Below, one piece after another: positions 36,301-52,300 of a DNA stretch of 64,000 nucleotides. A program made the position numbers and the translations under genes. Numbering within the stretch: the stretch's first letter is position 1; each line of letters opens with the position of its first letter. The notes under the pieces are model-generated. The model did no database searches. It saw only the letters and a list, made by a program, of their open reading frames with translations, and was not told where the DNA came from. Source of the stretch: Chimonanthus salicifolius (lineage: Eukaryota > Streptophyta > Magnoliopsida > Laurales > Calycanthaceae); assembly GCA_013350335.1 (NCBI GenBank), contig CM023535.1:32024991-32088990 (forward strand). Direction: 5' to 3'.

Positions 36301-39300
36301 TTCTGTCCTTCGGAACTTTCGAAGGTGATTCCGAACAGAAATCAACAAAAACAGAGAAATCAGTGAGTCTGTGTATCTCGGAACCTGCCGAGGGAAGCTT
36401 GGAACTTTTGAACAGTTCGGCTCTTCCGAACAGTTTAGAAACTTCCCGTTAGCAGAGGCAGAATGATCATTAGCCTCTGGACACTTCGGAACCCCGAACC
36501 GAAGTTCGGAACTTTCGAAGCCCAACTCTCGGACCTTCCAAGAGTCGTCTTCTTCCTCTGTCTGCAGCAACAGATAGCAACGGGCAGCGGCTCTGTAAAA
36601 TACGAATCCAGAAACAGTGGATTTTCTGGGTTCGTTTTTCACATCTAACAAGTCAGATGGACTCCTTAACGAGTCCTCTTGACAAAGGGAATAAATTGAA
36701 CCTCTTATACTTATTTAAAACATCCGATTTTAACAAGAAATCCAGAAAAATACATGAAAATCCAAGTTTTCCTTAAAACTTCAAATCCATTTTTAACACT
36801 CAAAACTTAACCAATTTTATTTCTATTTGATTCTAGATTGGCTAGAATTTGAAAATGAACACAAGGGTTACCTTTGTTTTAGTTCCTGGGTAGAAAATCA
36901 GAGACTTCAAAAATCTTCCTCTTCAAGCTACGGTAAAATTTTTGAAAAGAACAGAGAGGGAGGTTGATTGTTTCTTAACTGAGGTAAATCCAGCTGGGAA
37001 AAGAGGTAGAAATTTATAGACTCTTCACCATGGCCAGGTGAAAGACCCCTCACCGGCAACCCACGGGTGCCTGCATGAGTTGACACGGCCACGTAGAGGT
37101 GGTAATAGTAAAAATATTTTGCAAATAAGTCTTTCAGGGGATTTTGCAAATAAGTCCATTTTTGTTTAAATTAGATTTTTAACTAATTATATGGTTTATT
37201 TAATTTAACTAAATTAATCCAACTTAACAAAAATGTTGGATTTTATAAACTCTACTTATCATAAAATTCTGGATATTTAAATTTCACCAAAAACTATAGA
37301 TTTAAACAAAATCCACATTTTGACACTATATACTTAATTTAACTTGTATTTATTAAAATGGTTTAAAACCTTTATTTTCAAGATTTGAAGAAATAAAACA
37401 ATGAGTTATGAAAAGATCTAAAATCAGATATTTATCTCAAAATTTTCTCATTTCTAAAATCGCTTAAAAATATTTATTTCTTCTCTTTCGAGATCTTTTC
37501 GGGTAGTTTTAAATAATATTTTCTGAAAATAATATAATACTGTATTTATAAATTAAAATCCTTGATTAAGGAAATCAATATTATTCAACAATAATCAAAT
37601 AATTACATAGATAGTAAAAATAACATCAATAAATGGTAAATTACCATTTTGCCCTTCCAATTTAGACGAGTTGGATCATCATGCTTTCAAGCTCTGAACG
37701 GGCCAAACCTGGGTTTTTCGTAAAGCTCTAACTGTAATCTTTCAAGATTAATCGGTTAAAGTATGATTTATCATACTGATTACGGCTAATTCGGGTCAGG
37801 GTATTACAAAATGTCATCGTGGACTTGTACCACGCATGTGGCAGGTTGGGCCAGTCGAGGATCGGGTCTACGGACTCGGACTCGGCTCGCGTCGTGGCAC
37901 TTCGCCCTCCTCCTAATAAATGTTCATTATCTTTCACTCTGATCAAGGTGGGAGAGGGCGGGGCGTTACATGGAGCCCTGCTTTAGTTAACTTGTAGCAT
38001 GCCTTTGATTGATCATACTCTATAAGGTCTAGGCAAATCCTAATCCATCATGGATTTAAATTGATTTTATTACTCTTATTGAATTTCCTTTTTTTTTTGA
38101 ACGATAACAAAGAAGATATATATTAATAGAGAGAGAATGTACAAAAGGGTCTACAAGGATTAAACCCCCAAAAAATACAAGTGACAATATACAAAAAAGA
38201 AAAAACCAAAGAACAAAAATACAGTAGTAAAGTCCAAAGAAACATTAAATCCTGAGATCCTAAGAAAGAGCCTCACCATCCTGTCTATTCCCCATTTGGC
38301 TAGAAAGTCGACAATTCCATTAGTCGATCTTCGAAAAAGAGAGAAAGAGGCCTCCCTCACAACACAGAAAGTACTAATCTCTCTAGCTATTGTTACAAGT
38401 TTCCAAGGTGGTCGTTTCGAACCCTTTGTCCACCTAATTGCATTCACCAAACCCCTCCAATCCTTAACTTACCATGACCGCATTCCACCCACAGAATCAA
38501 GGCTCCCCTAATAGCTAATAACTTTGCTTCATTGGAATCTTTAACCCCTATAGGCTTTGAGAAAACTAACAATGATGATCTTGTCACGCCCCGCCTTCCA
38601 ACACCTAAACGGGCGTGATCTCACTGCACAATTTTAGATCACCTACTGCCCTAAACGAGTCTTACATCATAAATCCGTGGCTATATATTTTTTTCAAACA
38701 AACATATCTACATTCACATGCCATCGAATTCCTCAAGTTCACAACTTGATAAAAGACATGACCTTTCCATTCATCATTCCATATAACTTAGAGAGATAAA
38801 ATATTCCTTCACATAAAGATTTCTAAACTCACCAATTTACTCACATTCACATACTAACCAAACATATAATGTTCTCAAATTTACTCAATACTTGAATTCA
38901 TTATTCAAGTTTAAACAAACCAAATAAACAAATACACAAATTCCAAGTCCAAGGGATTGCCTGCAATGCAAAGGATGAGCTCCATGCCAGTAAAGAAAAC
39001 AACATACATACATGGAATATGATATCTTTACTTTCTCACATAATATTTCAAGCAAACTTATATAACAATTTATTTCATGCTCATACCTTATGCAAGAATG
39101 CAATGCTCAATACAAAATGCCATACTCCAACCCATCATTTACGTCTACTGAGATTTGGTGGCCTTCCGACGAATCGATGATAACACAACATTGGCCTTCC
39201 CACCTAAAGTGAGGATAACACAACCTACTACCAAATAACAGCTCTCATGACTTGTCACGGATATCACATCTCTTCCACCGTAGTGGTCTTCTCACTTAAA

Positions 39301-40310
39301 GTGAGGCTAACAACACTACCACATCGTGGTCTTCGTGACAATCATGGATCACACCTTCATACCCAATGCTATGAATATGAGAATGTCATGCTCAATGCCA
39401 ATAAACATGCTTAATTATTCATAACATGCCTATGGAATTATGAATCTCATTCTAAGCAGATTATAACATCATAGTCAACATCTCCATTACCATGGCATAC
39501 ATATAACTTGAAATTAACATAGCAATACTCCAAACATCATATCATTAGAATAATAGCTAGATTGATACTTTTTAAAGAAACCATCATTTAAAGCATGTCG
39601 CAACAAGATAACTAATATCATCCAAACAATCATCAATCTTCGAGTATAGGTTATTGGATCTTTCAACATCGTTGATGGTTAGATTCCACAATCCGGACGG
39701 ACTGAGTCTCCTCACAGCCAATAGAATGTTTAGCCAAAATCTCCCTTACACCACTGTGAGTGAGCACCGGATTATACCCACCATTAACATGCACCCAGTC
39801 TTTTCTAGATCCAACAACTATATTCAGAACATACAATACAATGCAATATTTTTCATTGCACAATCAAAATAAAGGACCATATGAATACAAGGTATGTAGT
39901 GAATTGTTTCCCTCACCTAGAATTTTGTGAAGTGTGAATGATGAATCCAAACGCTCTCCAACTCGTGGTCAAGTAGTAAGAATTTTGGGGTGTGCTGCAC
40001 ATCATTTATTTGAAGGTTCCAAGAACAATTAATTAAATCTCTAGGCAGACTTACATTAATAAAAATAAAGTAGGTTGCTGCCCCAACCATATCCTATGGT
40101 CAATCCTAAAGTCCAAGGTTAAAGGTGAAGGTTTTGAGTCCAAACGCTACAATCCGAATCAACCACCGTAGCACCCTTCTACATCTTCCACCTCATGGTT
40201 TGTTTTCTTTTCTCAAAACCAATTTGAATAGACATATATGAAACTGTACAGTTATAACGGTGGCAAAAGATTTGAAAACATAACCCGGAAATATATACAT
40301 ACATATATAC

Positions 40311-40377
<67 letters not shown>

Positions 40378-43300
40378 ATCGAAAAGCAATTGGTAGAACT
40401 GTATGAAGATAGGATAAAAATCTGGGTATGGATTGGCAACACAATAACCTTTAAAATCTGAACTAGAAGCCAACCAAGCACATAACCTCCATTTCGTTGT
40501 CTGGAACAAGTCTTCTTCCTCGTAGCTTTTGTTCTCAAAACTTCATTGGTTCCTTTCTTTCTAGATTGTCCAAAGAAAAGTTGACGAGATAATCTGCCAT
40601 GCCAACTTGCAGTTGGGTCCCACATTGGACATTACCCGGCTTTCCACTATTGTCAAAAAGGATCTATGGAGAACCCACGATACTCCCATCAAGTAAGCGA
40701 ATCTAAACTAGAGGTTTCTCGATATTGGACAGCTTCCAAGCAAATGATTGACATCTTCTTCTAGCTCCACAATGAGGGCAAGAAAGGTCATCGCTGGACA
40801 TACCAATAGATAAGATACGATTTTTAAGGGCGCACCCAGTAAAAGCTTAAACTCTGGGCGGAGCCACTCAAGTCCATGCTGAAAGGCTCGGACAACCCCT
40901 ATTGATGGGTTCTTTTTGAGCCAATTCCACTATGCACTTAACTGAATAAAAAACACGATGGTCACCTGTCCAGATCAGTTCATCTTCCATGCTCCAGAAA
41001 AAAAGGTATAGCTCCTAGCAAACCCTTAAGTTCCGATAGGATCTCCTGCTCAAAGGCTTTAAGTTCCTCTCTAAATTTTATTTCCCACCTAGTAAACCCT
41101 CCCTTCGATCCTGAAGTAGTTCATTACCTTTGTTTGCCTGTTCCTAGCTATCTAGAAAATTCTTGGGTAAATTTCTTGTAAGGGTTTGCCTCTTATCCAT
41201 AAATCACTCCAGAAAAAATGTTCTCTCCTTTTCCTATTAAAATTCTCAATTTATCTTTAAAAAGGCTGCCTATCTTACCGCTACCCGAACCTATTGTCCA
41301 CCACACCTTCAGAACCTATGGTCCTTTCCTCTCCACTTCCTACGACAGATTCCACTTCTTTTCATTCTCCTCTCCATACCTAACAAGTAGGATCTTCCTC
41401 CACAAAGCATTCAATTCTATTCCAAACCGCCAGCTCCATTTGCATAACAGAGCATGGTTCCTTATCCCAAGAGGCACCATTTACTCTTCTTGTAGTTATA
41501 TTTGTCATACTTGATTGACCTAACAAAGACTCAAATGTCATGTGGTGCAACTTTGCAAAAAAATTGAGCACTAGCAGTGCTCAATCCAATGGTCAGGATG
41601 CATCAATTACGTTGGATCTAAATCGAGGTAAAAAGACAACATTTTGAGTGGTTTAGATTCACCATCAAATGGGCCCCATATGGAGCCTGTTCATGAACCT
41701 GCTTGAGCACTTTGTAGTTTCATTCTCCGATCTTTGGCAGACCTTTTCATGTATTCATTTTTATCCTAACAATGTAGTGAATATCATTATTATTAAACAT
41801 TCTATTTTTTAGTATGGTAACCTGAGTAAACCTTTATATTTATAGTTGTAAAAGTGAGAAATTGCCAACTTGGTAGAGGCTCAACTTATCAAACCACTTT
41901 TTTTCTTTTTTGAAATCTAACTGAAATGGTGAATTGTTTATTACTTGATTGATATAATATAATATCAGTGCTACTTTTACAAATTATTTTCATTAAAAAT
42001 AAATATTTACAATTTATTAAATGTTAAATTGAATTGGGCATTTCATACCAATGTTAGATTCCTTTACCAATAATCATGCAATATGACCACCACCTACAAG
42101 ATAAGTCACAAATTTCATCATGATTGGAATTACACCTACCTTGGATACAAACTAAATTTCTTTGTAGTTCAAATGTTAAGGTTTTTTAGAAATGGCAGTT
42201 CAAATGTTAAGTTAGGGATCTTAAAATCCAAGTTATGATATATAGATTAATCTAACTTCAGGCATGCATATCCATGGATAGTACTTTCCATTTCCAACCG
42301 CTTCTCCCCTTTTCTTCTCTCTTCCCCAATTCCCTTGATTGGTGGTGATGCAGAGCGTGGGTAGCTTGAAGTATTTCCATTATGCTTGCTAGGATTTCAG
42401 TTCCGAATACTCTTAAGGGTATTGGAAGCCTCAGTCCTATGAGTATCTACAAACGGGTTACTTCTCGAAGTACAGTTGAAAACCCATCAACGAGGCCAAA
42501 TTTCCGATGAATCCAATGTTTTTAGGAGTGACTTAAGATTAAGATGTCCTCATAGATGGATTTCAGAATTACATCAAATCTAGAGAAACTAAACATTCAT
42601 GCTCATAATCGAAATTCAAACCCAAAAACACTTAATTAAACAAGCATGTTACTTGCTTGTGATCGGATCCACTGATCCAAAGAGGTGGCTGAAAAGCCAT
42701 GGGCCTCATCCTGGATGTGCTCACACACGTCTCTACTCCAAAAGTATTTGTCCAAAAATTCTTATTATTGAATTGAGAAATTTTGCTACAAGAAAGGCCT
42801 TTAAATAGGCAAAGACAAAAACCCTAATCCCTTTCCACACCTCATGTGAATGACGTTTGAGCTAGGGAATCTCTAGTTGACTGGGAAAAATACTAGAGGA
42901 GAGAAATACCTAAAATTCTACAAATTGGGTAGCACATGTGGCTGCCTAGTGGACATCTACATGACCAATAACATTACATGAAATTGACATCTAGGATCCA
43001 CATCTCCGGTCCTTATTTAATATGCTAAAATTACACACACTCTCCAAAAAGACCTACATGTTTTGGAGTTGGCAAGGGTTGACCCTTCCCCAACTATCAC
43101 ACGTTTTTGGTTGGATAGGAGTTGCCAATGGGCAGTCTAGAATGAGACTGAATTAGGGTTCAGAGCAGTTCTGCACCCTGGACGAAAATGGCCCATAACT
43201 TGAGCTCCGCAACTCAGATTTGAGCGTTCTTGGGCTCGTTGGAAAACTCATTCAAAAAGCTATCCACACTAAAAATTTCATCCAATTACGAATTTGTATG

Positions 43301-46300
43301 ATATCTCAAGTTAGTAATTTTCAGCCATCCAATTTAAACCTAGCCTTGCTAGATTTGTGCCATTTGTCAACTCCAAATGCCATCCATGAGCTCTCCTCAT
43401 TTCCTAGACCTTGTGAACGTGTGGCAAGCATCCAATTAGGATCCACATGATATTAAGTGGGCCTTGGGCCCATCTGTGGCTCTGCATGCGTCGCATCATC
43501 CAATTCAGGACCCAAACCTTGGGCTCGTAATTGCTGCAGTCGAACACGTACGATTATTTCACCCCATTACTAGGTGTGGTGCCTGCATCAGGTGGTGACC
43601 CTAGGTGGGCCAACTATTGTCACCCTACATAAAATGCAAAATTGCATCAACAACTATTGTCAATAGAAAATTTTCCATCCTATGGAATTTTGCAAACCTT
43701 GCACATGAGATGACAAGAATAACACTTGGTTGGCACAAAAATTATAATGCTTGATCTAGTCAATAGAACTTGTGAGTAGACATTTTTTTCCATTTATATG
43801 GTTTCCAAAGCACTTCTTTCCATGTACAAATGATACAGATTTAGCAAGTTTGACATCTCACCACTTTCTCGTTTCTTGTCTTGTACCTCATGCCAGATTT
43901 CACACTTACAATTTTTTCCATCTTTAAAAAATTAAAACAAAATAATAGTACGATTGCATTTGGTATAAGACACAAATATTAGAAAAGAAGGAAAATAATT
44001 TGCACCATCAGTTTTATTGTACACATTCTTTTTTCAAGACAACTTGATCACATCCTCAAATAAGGAAACTCACAGATAATAAAAACAGGGAAAAAAAGTA
44101 CACATTGTGGCTCACCAACTAATACCTCAAAATGACTAAGAGATCCATCTTCAAGTTCAATTGATTTATCAAGAATGTGTTTAACTTGCTGGAATTCATT
44201 TATCAATGATTCAACTGACACATTATCTCCATTTCTTCCCAAAGAAATGCGTTCTCTTATAGTCAAAAGGTGTGGGCTGCACAAAAGAAAAACTAGTGTT
44301 TATTTGAGTAAAGCAGGTGTCACAAGGCATAGGATGTTAGGTATACCTGTATTTGATCAACAATGCAAAGATTTGATATGCATGAAACTAGAAAAGATTT
44401 CTTTTGAAAAAAACGGAGAAAAAAATAGCAATAGAAACATTTACATTCTATCCTTGCAATATAAAATCAAATACAAGAAGCAACACATGCATCTTTCTAT
44501 ATTAGAAGCAAATACAGGTCTATTTTTTTTTTCCTAAGATAACAACTGAAGCCTAGAGTAATAGGTACTGAGTGCGACCCTTTTGAGAAACAAAACTTCC
44601 AAATCATAAGTATGTTGGCTTAACTTCAACAGGCACACTTGCAGAGTGAACTTCCCAAGCAAAGAACTACATGTAGGAACACATTCCATCAAATCCAAAA
44701 ACAAAAAAAAAAAAAAAACAAACCTTTGAATTGGAGAAGAGAGAGAGAAGAAGAAGAAGAAAAAGCAAAGACACACTTGAACCCAACGGGATTATGTTTC
44801 AAAGCAAAAACCCACTTGCATCCAACAGGAGCCTTTCTTGGAGGCATAGGAGCCAAGTCCCATGTGTTGTTCTTCTCAAGTGTGGCCAATTCCTCATCCA
44901 TCGCTGCTTTCAAGGAGGGGTGTTTTAAGGTCGTGTCAATCTTCTTTGGAATCTTAATGTTGTCCAAGGCTGTGAGAAAACTGTAATAGGAGGGTGAGAC
45001 ATCATGATATGATACAAAGCGATCAAGTAGATGACTAGTACAAGCACACTCACCTTTGCGAAGCGCAATAGAAAGATCAGACTAGTTGGAGGTGGGTGGA
45101 TCTGGACCACTTGTAGATGAGTGGGTGGCGCCGACGGTAGGTGGAGGTCTAGACTGGGCTTGATAGTGCTGGGGACTAGGATCTGTAGGGAGAAGAGGAA
45201 GAATAGGGAAGGTGGTAGAGGGAGAGGGTGCTGAAAAATAGGGGTGGGTCCCGCTCAACAAATGTGACATCTATGTAGATATATGTTTTCCCAGTGAGGG
45301 GATCAAGACACTTATATCCTTTGTGGAGAGGTGAGTAACCTAGAAGACACAGCGCACTGACCAGGGATATAGTTTATGACCAGAGAATTGGTGAACAAAA
45401 CATACACACCCAAATACATGTAAAGGAAGATGAGGGATTTATGTATCGAGGGAAGGTCAATAAGGGCCTAGTTTTGTAAAATGCGAGATAGCATTCTGTT
45501 GATGAGATAGCAAGCAGTTAGCACAGCTTCAGGCCAATAGGACTGTGGGACATGTCTGGTAAAAAGAAGAGAACGGGCCACCTCAAGAAAGTGACGATTT
45601 CTCCATTCAGATATACCATTTTGTTTAGTAGTAGAATGACAAGAGAGTTGAGAGTTCACACCATGCTCTTGTAAAAATGTAAGAAATGAGTGCGACAAAT
45701 ATCCCCCCAACCCCCCAATTATCACTTCGCAAAACTTGAATTTTACAATAAAATTGAGTGTCAACACACTGGTATAAAGTGAGGAAGTGATCAAAGACCT
45801 CAAATTTGTGTTTCATCATATATGTCCAATTCATGTGAAAATAATCATCAATAAATGTAACAAAATAACGAAAACTAGTGTGAGAGACAGAAGGAGATTG
45901 CCAAACATCAGAATGTATAAGCAAAAATAGGATAGATGAAGTTTTATTGAGAGATGGTGGAAAAGAAGATCTACTATGCTTGCCATATTGGTAATATTCA
46001 CACTCAAAATGACTAAAAGATAGACTAGGAACAAGTAGTTTCAAAATAGAGTCCGATGGATGGCCCAGGTGACACTGCCATAGCCACACACCTGAAGAGG
46101 AAGAGATCGAATATGCTTCGGGGTTGTCAGAACGAGAGTTGAGAAGGTATAGGCCACCAACTTCACGACCACCTCCCAGCACCTGCTTTGTGGTCAAATC
46201 CTAAAGACAACAATAAGAAGAAAAGAAAGTGACAGAGCAATTCAAACTTTTAGTCAAAGCACTAATAGATAATAAAATGTGGGATAAGTTGGGAACATGC

Positions 46301-49300
46301 AAAACAGAAGATGCGTCCAGAGTAGGAGAAACTGAAAATATCCATTTCCCAGCAATATCAATAAAAGATCCATTAGCTAATTTAACCTTCCCACATGAAA
46401 TCAGCAAAAGGGAATAGAGAGGGTTGACATATTAGCCATATGGTCAATAGCACCACAATCAATAATCCAGAAATGATAGGAGACACGGTGTACAAGGTGC
46501 TCAGTACTTGATGGAGAGGAGACAACATTCGAAATTTGAGAAGATAGAAGGCGTTGCAGTCGTTGTTGTAGTAAGACGAACTCTTGGCGAGTCACGGGGG
46601 CACTGTCACTAGATGCAAAAGACGAAGCTACGTGCATAATAAACCGATCCGAGAGCACAGCAAGTAGATGGCACTAGTAGTGGAGAAAGCCCAATACTAA
46701 TTCAGTAGTCCAATATACAGCCACTCAGACAGAAGAAGATACCAGAAGTGGGTCCCACCAACCACGAGAAGTTGCGGAAGCAGTGTAGAACGAAAGAGAA
46801 GGTAGTGGTGACACCAAGAACGGATGAAAGAAGCCAATCCGAGTGCTGGATATTCAGATCAAATCCAGAAAATCTGTTGCCGATAACTACAACATCAATT
46901 CTGAGAAGAAAGGTTGTGTAATGACCCGGCCCGGAGTAGCAGCTCAGTAGCGGTGGGTAAAATTAATTTAGAAAATTATTATAGTTTGAATTGATTTGTT
47001 AGTTTAAATTCATAAATTTATTTGGGTAAAACACAATTGAATTTAGGGATTGAATAATAGACCCCGATTTCACACACTTTCTCCTCAATGAAAATTTACA
47101 AATTTATCCCCTTCGAATTAAAATTAAGTAAATGGAAAATAAGTTGTCAAGTTAGATTTTAATTCCCCTAAGTTAGAATTGCAATTGGAAGTATTCTATT
47201 AATAATTTAAAATCAATAAATAAGTTCCAACTTTAATTAACTAAATTTAATCAATGAATGACAGATTAATCTATGGGAAACCCAACCCTAAAACCCGAGA
47301 TTCATTCTAAGTCGTGTGGGCCCTTTGGAACCCACACCTCTTCGGTTCCTTTTCAATGTCTCTCCACTCGAGCGGATGAATCTAAATCCCTAAGGTCTCG
47401 ATGGAAAGAGTCCTCCAAATCCCTTCTTTCCTTTCCCGTTTCAAACTCCACCGCCGCACCTACCATAGGATTCCTTTACCTTACGGCTCTCATCCTCTTC
47501 CGTTTCCTTCGGTAAGTAAACCCTAGATTTTCTCACCGACCCCTTTCCCCCTCCCTTTAAGAGACTGTGCGAATCCTTCCCCTCCTTTACCCTTTCGAAA
47601 CGGCGACTGCAAGACCCTTGTGTCTCCCTCTTCCGATCGACATCTTCTTCGCCCTCTTTCACATCCGACGAAGGTAGTCACTTGGAGGAGCGTCCGCCGC
47701 TGCCCACAAGCAACCAGTCCGGGATTTTGTTCTTTTTCCGGTAAGCTCTTAAATTCCTCTTTACTTCTTTAATTTCTTCTCTTCTCCCCTTTGTAAATCT
47801 CGAGCTAGCCAACCAGCAAATCCTTGTTGGATGGTGATTATTTTTCCCCTTCTTCACTCAGCAGTGGGATCAAATCAATAGGTGACTCAGATCTGTCCCC
47901 AATTCCTTATCCGTGAACAGCAACCACTCAGTCTTTCCCTAAAACATCCTAAGTTTCTTATATGGTTTTTTTTTTTATTAAGTGAAATTATTGAATAGTG
48001 AGAATTTGTAACCATAGCTATACATTTATTGTGGTATTTTGAGCAAAATTATAGAAAATATAAAGAGAAGGTCTTTATTGTGAATTAGCACCAAGTTGGT
48101 CTAGGCATGGTCCGGCCATGCAGTGTTTGTGGACTCAAACTTCACCCTTACCCTTGGACCTTAGGATAACCTTAGATCATAGTCGGGGCAGCAACATACC
48201 TTACTTATAAATAAATGAAAATTTCCAAAGAGACAAAATAATCCTCATATTAATAATACGTGGAATCTTTAAATTATATTCGCAGCAAAACTTGGTATTC
48301 AAGGCTAACTATCACTTGGAAGCTACGTGGACTTCTCATTCTCAATACGAAAACTTCTAGATGAGGGAAATAATTCACTACATACTTTTGACATGATTCC
48401 CTATGTTATGTGGTTAGGCAATGAAAATATTGCATTATTGTTGTGTGATTGGAATACAATTGTTAGATCTAGAATAAACTAAGTGTATATTAATAATGGT
48501 GGTAATCCGGTGTTCACTCACAGTAGTGTAAGGGAGATCTTGGCTAAACATTCTATTGGCCGTGAGGAGACTCAGTCCACTCGGATAATGGAACCTAGCC
48601 ATTAATATTATTGAAAAATCCAATGATTTTATATTCATAGATTAATGATCATTTGTATGATATTGTTGAATTTCAATCTTGATTGGGGATGTTTGAATGA
48701 TGATTTAAATTATTCTAATATTATGTGCTTGGATTATTGCCCTGTTATAATCGAATTATATGCATGTTATGGTGAGTGAGATGTTGGCTATGTTATAATC
48801 TGTTTAGACTGCGATTCATGATTCTACAAGCATATTATGAATAATTGAGTATATTTATTGAACATAGCATCGGGTATGAGGATATGATCCATGATTGTCA
48901 CGAAGACCACAACGGTGGTAGTGTTATTAGCCTCACTTTAAGTGGGAAGACCACTACGGTGGAAGAGATGTGATATTCGTGACAAGTCATGAGGGTTGTT
49001 ATTTGGTGGCAGGTTGTGTTATCCTCACTTTAGGTGGGAAAGCCACTAAGGCAATGTTGTGTTATCCTCGATTCGTCGGGAAGGCCACCAAATATCAATA
49101 GATGTAAATGATGGGTTGGAGTATGGCATTTTGCATTGAGCATTACATTTTTGCAAAGGCATGAGTATGAAATAAATTGTTATTTAAGTTTACTTGAATA
49201 TCATGTGAGAAAGTAGGGATATCATATTCTATATTTGTGGTGTTGTTTCCTTCACTGGGCATGGAGCTCATCCCTTACATTGCAGGCAATCCTTTGGACT

Positions 49301-52300
49301 TGGGGCTAGATGATAACCAAAACTGAGCTTAGAAGGCGAGAAGTCGTTGAAGAATACTTGAAACTGCATAGCTTATTGAAGAATTTAGTATTTAGATTAT
49401 AAATTGAATTTTTATTAGATTTGAGACTTTGAGGAATTTGTTTATTTAATTTGTTGAGACTTGAATAATAAATTCAAGTATTGAGTAAATTTGAGAACAT
49501 GTGTTTGTTAGTATCGGAATGTGAGTAAGTTGGTGAGTTTAGAAATCCTTAATGTGATTGATATTTATCTCTCTAAGTTATATGGAAGGATGAATGAAAA
49601 TGTCATGTTGTAAAGCAGGTTGTGGACGTGAGAAATTCGACGGCTTGTGAACGTAGATATGTTTGTTTGAAAAATATATATATATATATAGCCACGGATT
49701 TATGATGTAAAACCCATGTAGGGCAGCATGTGATTTAAAATTGTGCAGTCAGATCACGCCCGTTTAGGTGTTAGAAGGCGGGGCGTGACAGGTTGCAAAA
49801 AAATGGGCCCCACTAGAGTTGGGTTGAAGGCACCAGGGTGGAACCCAAAGGAAAGGGAGGGGCGACACAAAAATGGGGATGGAAGGTTGTCCCCTCTGAA
49901 AACTAGCACATCTGGCAAAGAAAACCCAAAACAGGTGCTACCGAAACACAGACTAGTCACTGCAGAAGATGTCGTGCCCCTACTGGGTTGTCCGAGTGTC
50001 AGAACTCAAGGCAAGAGGCACAAAACCCTTGTAGATGACAAAGGTATGTAGGGGCGACTCCAATGGAAGAAACCTGGAGGGAGATAATGCACAGAGCCAA
50101 CCGATAGAGGCAGAAAACCAGAAATCTGGGTTTTTTGGAACGAAAATGCCGACGGAGAAAACACAGCTAAAAACTAAATCCGTGGAAGGAAGATCTGCAA
50201 GGCCACCTAACAGATGGATAGGCCCCCAAAAACGACAGGACGCTGTCAGAAGCTACTTCGGAGAATAGATCGAAGGCCGAGAAGGGGTTGTTGTAGAGGA
50301 GAAGGCGATGGTTTCCACAGGAAGGCAGATAAAAGAAACTTAGATTTGCAAAAGAAAGAGAGGATGTATATTTCGCTACAGAAGTCTTCAGAGAGCCGGA
50401 GCAGAAGAAGAAACTGGATTTCGGCGAAGAACAATAAATCAGAAAGAAAATCTTCCGAAAGCGTGCATAAATCTTTATGGCAGATACCATGTAGAATAAT
50501 AATAATAAGAAAATAAGGAGAAGAATTCTTCTCTGAATTGTATTGAATGTTCATAGAAAGAGTAAACATCAGTATAAATAGATTATAGAGAACCATCAGG
50601 ATGGCCAAAAAAGGAAAGAACAAATCAATTACATCAAACAAATCTACTTACAACTAAGGAAATAAATCATACAACTAATACATTGACTTTCCCAAATAAG
50701 GTGATTCAGGTAAACTCTATCCAAAAATGGGTCCCACTGGTCAACAGTGTCCTGAAGTGGGTCCCACAACCACCTCACCCCCCGTCAGTCTTTTTGAGCA
50801 TCCATTAACTTCGTTTCTCTTCCCAAAAGAGTTGATTTGCACTTAAGGATTTCCATGGGGACAAAAATGGTTCCCTTGGACAAGAATGGAACTTTGAAAT
50901 GACCACCCCTCCTCCTTGAGAGAAACTTGTTGGATGCAAATGGGTACACACAATTAAGCATAATCCAAATGGGAGCATTGGGAGCATTGCTCAATATAAA
51001 GTTCATCTTGTTGCTAAAGGTTTTACAAAAACTCATGTTGACTACCAAGAAACATTTGCATCAATTGCCAAACTCAACTCCATTAGCATCTTGATTTCCA
51101 CTGCTACAAATCTCAACTTACCCTTACATCAGCTGGATGTAATAAAAAAAAATCCCTATTTTCATGGGGATCTGCAAGAAAAAGTTTATATGCTCTCTCC
51201 TCCTGGTTTTAAACAAACCAGTGATGAAGGCCAAGTTTGATGTTTCCATATATGGTTTGATATTGTCTCCTCATGTTTAGTTTGAGAAGTTAAGTCTCTC
51301 TGTTCTTGCTTATGGCATTATGCAATTCTGATTACTCTGTTTTTGTAGATGAAAGGATCAGTGTCATTGTCCTTATCATCTATGTTGATGATACTGTAGT
51401 CATAGGAAATGACTCCATTACCATATGTGACCTTAAGAATCATCTTCACCACAATTTTGAAATAAAAGATTTAAGTCTTCTCAGATATTTTCTTGCTATT
51501 GAAGTTGCTTCTTCCAACGATGGTATTGCCCTTTCTCAGCGTAAATATACATTGGATCTTTTTCAGGACACAGCTTGCTTGATGTCACGCCCCGACCCAA
51601 CGGACACATGAGAAACAATAATATTTTTTTTTTAACTCTGAAGCATGCACAACTCATAGTCCAAACATGTGACACCTGTACGTGTTGTGAGATCCCTACG
51701 GGTCCTAGGACTTATTGAACACTTGATTTGATCGAACTGAATTATAAGCTGCCTACGTACTCCAATGGAGATCATATCTTGCGTAGTTCTCAATTCAATT
51801 ATTTCATGTCACTGACCCCGTGCTATTCATGATGTCACATCAAGACATTGTAATTACCCAATCATGAGTCTCATCAGTAGAATAGATCTCATCTATCACG
51901 GGTCTAGCCAATCATGGGTCTATACCAACCATGGGAACACCGCCAACCATGAGGTCAATGTCACATGGGATAAACCTCAACCATGAGACCTATACCCAAA
52001 CAGATGTACATCCCTCCTCGGTGACAATACTATAAATATGGGTCCAATCCTCTATGGAGTCAATGGCCTCCGTGGGAATATCCATCCACGGTATACAATA
52101 GTCATCCATGGTCACAAAACCCTCCATGGGAATAACCATCTATAGGAAAATAACATCTATCCATAGAACCGTCACGTCCACCATAAGACCAATATGTCTA
52201 CCATGGGACCACTATATCTATCATGGGGTCAATATGCCCACCATATAATCAATATCTAGGCATGACTCTAATATGTCTACCATGGGAACAACATCCATGG

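Larger units (their letters stand above)
26767..37970 (+). mobile_element. Long solo LTR with nested insertions
   Basis: Starts TGTAACACCCTGG and ends GGGCGGGGCGTTACA. The flanks TGGAA (26762-26766) and TGGAG (37971-37975) form a 5-bp target duplication with one mismatch. Without the Copia (27995-33238) and the second solo LTR (34665-37806) it is about 2.8 kb. Only non-coding sequence remains and no gag or pol belongs to it, so it is a solo LTR. Length and termini fit plant Ty3/gypsy chromoviruses of the Tekay/Del type, an inference from form alone. It carries two private tandem arrays (27610-27985 and 33905-34055). Confidence 0.75.

Noticed and set aside
39654..39872. Conserved peptide ([22 protein letters not shown]) found in three places, possibly a gene family
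   Set aside because: It occurs only inside the related long LTRs (39654, 48435, 59433), is ~70 codons, and has no independent sign of coding.
40179..40625. ORFs of 148, 85 and 83 codons with long Ile-Tyr runs
   Set aside because: They are translations of the (TA)n microsatellite at 40291-40374 plus chance flanking frame.
49743..50516. Basic ORFs of ~100 codons near 50 kb
   Set aside because: They lie in the Copia leader and its border with a solo LTR, with no conserved motif.
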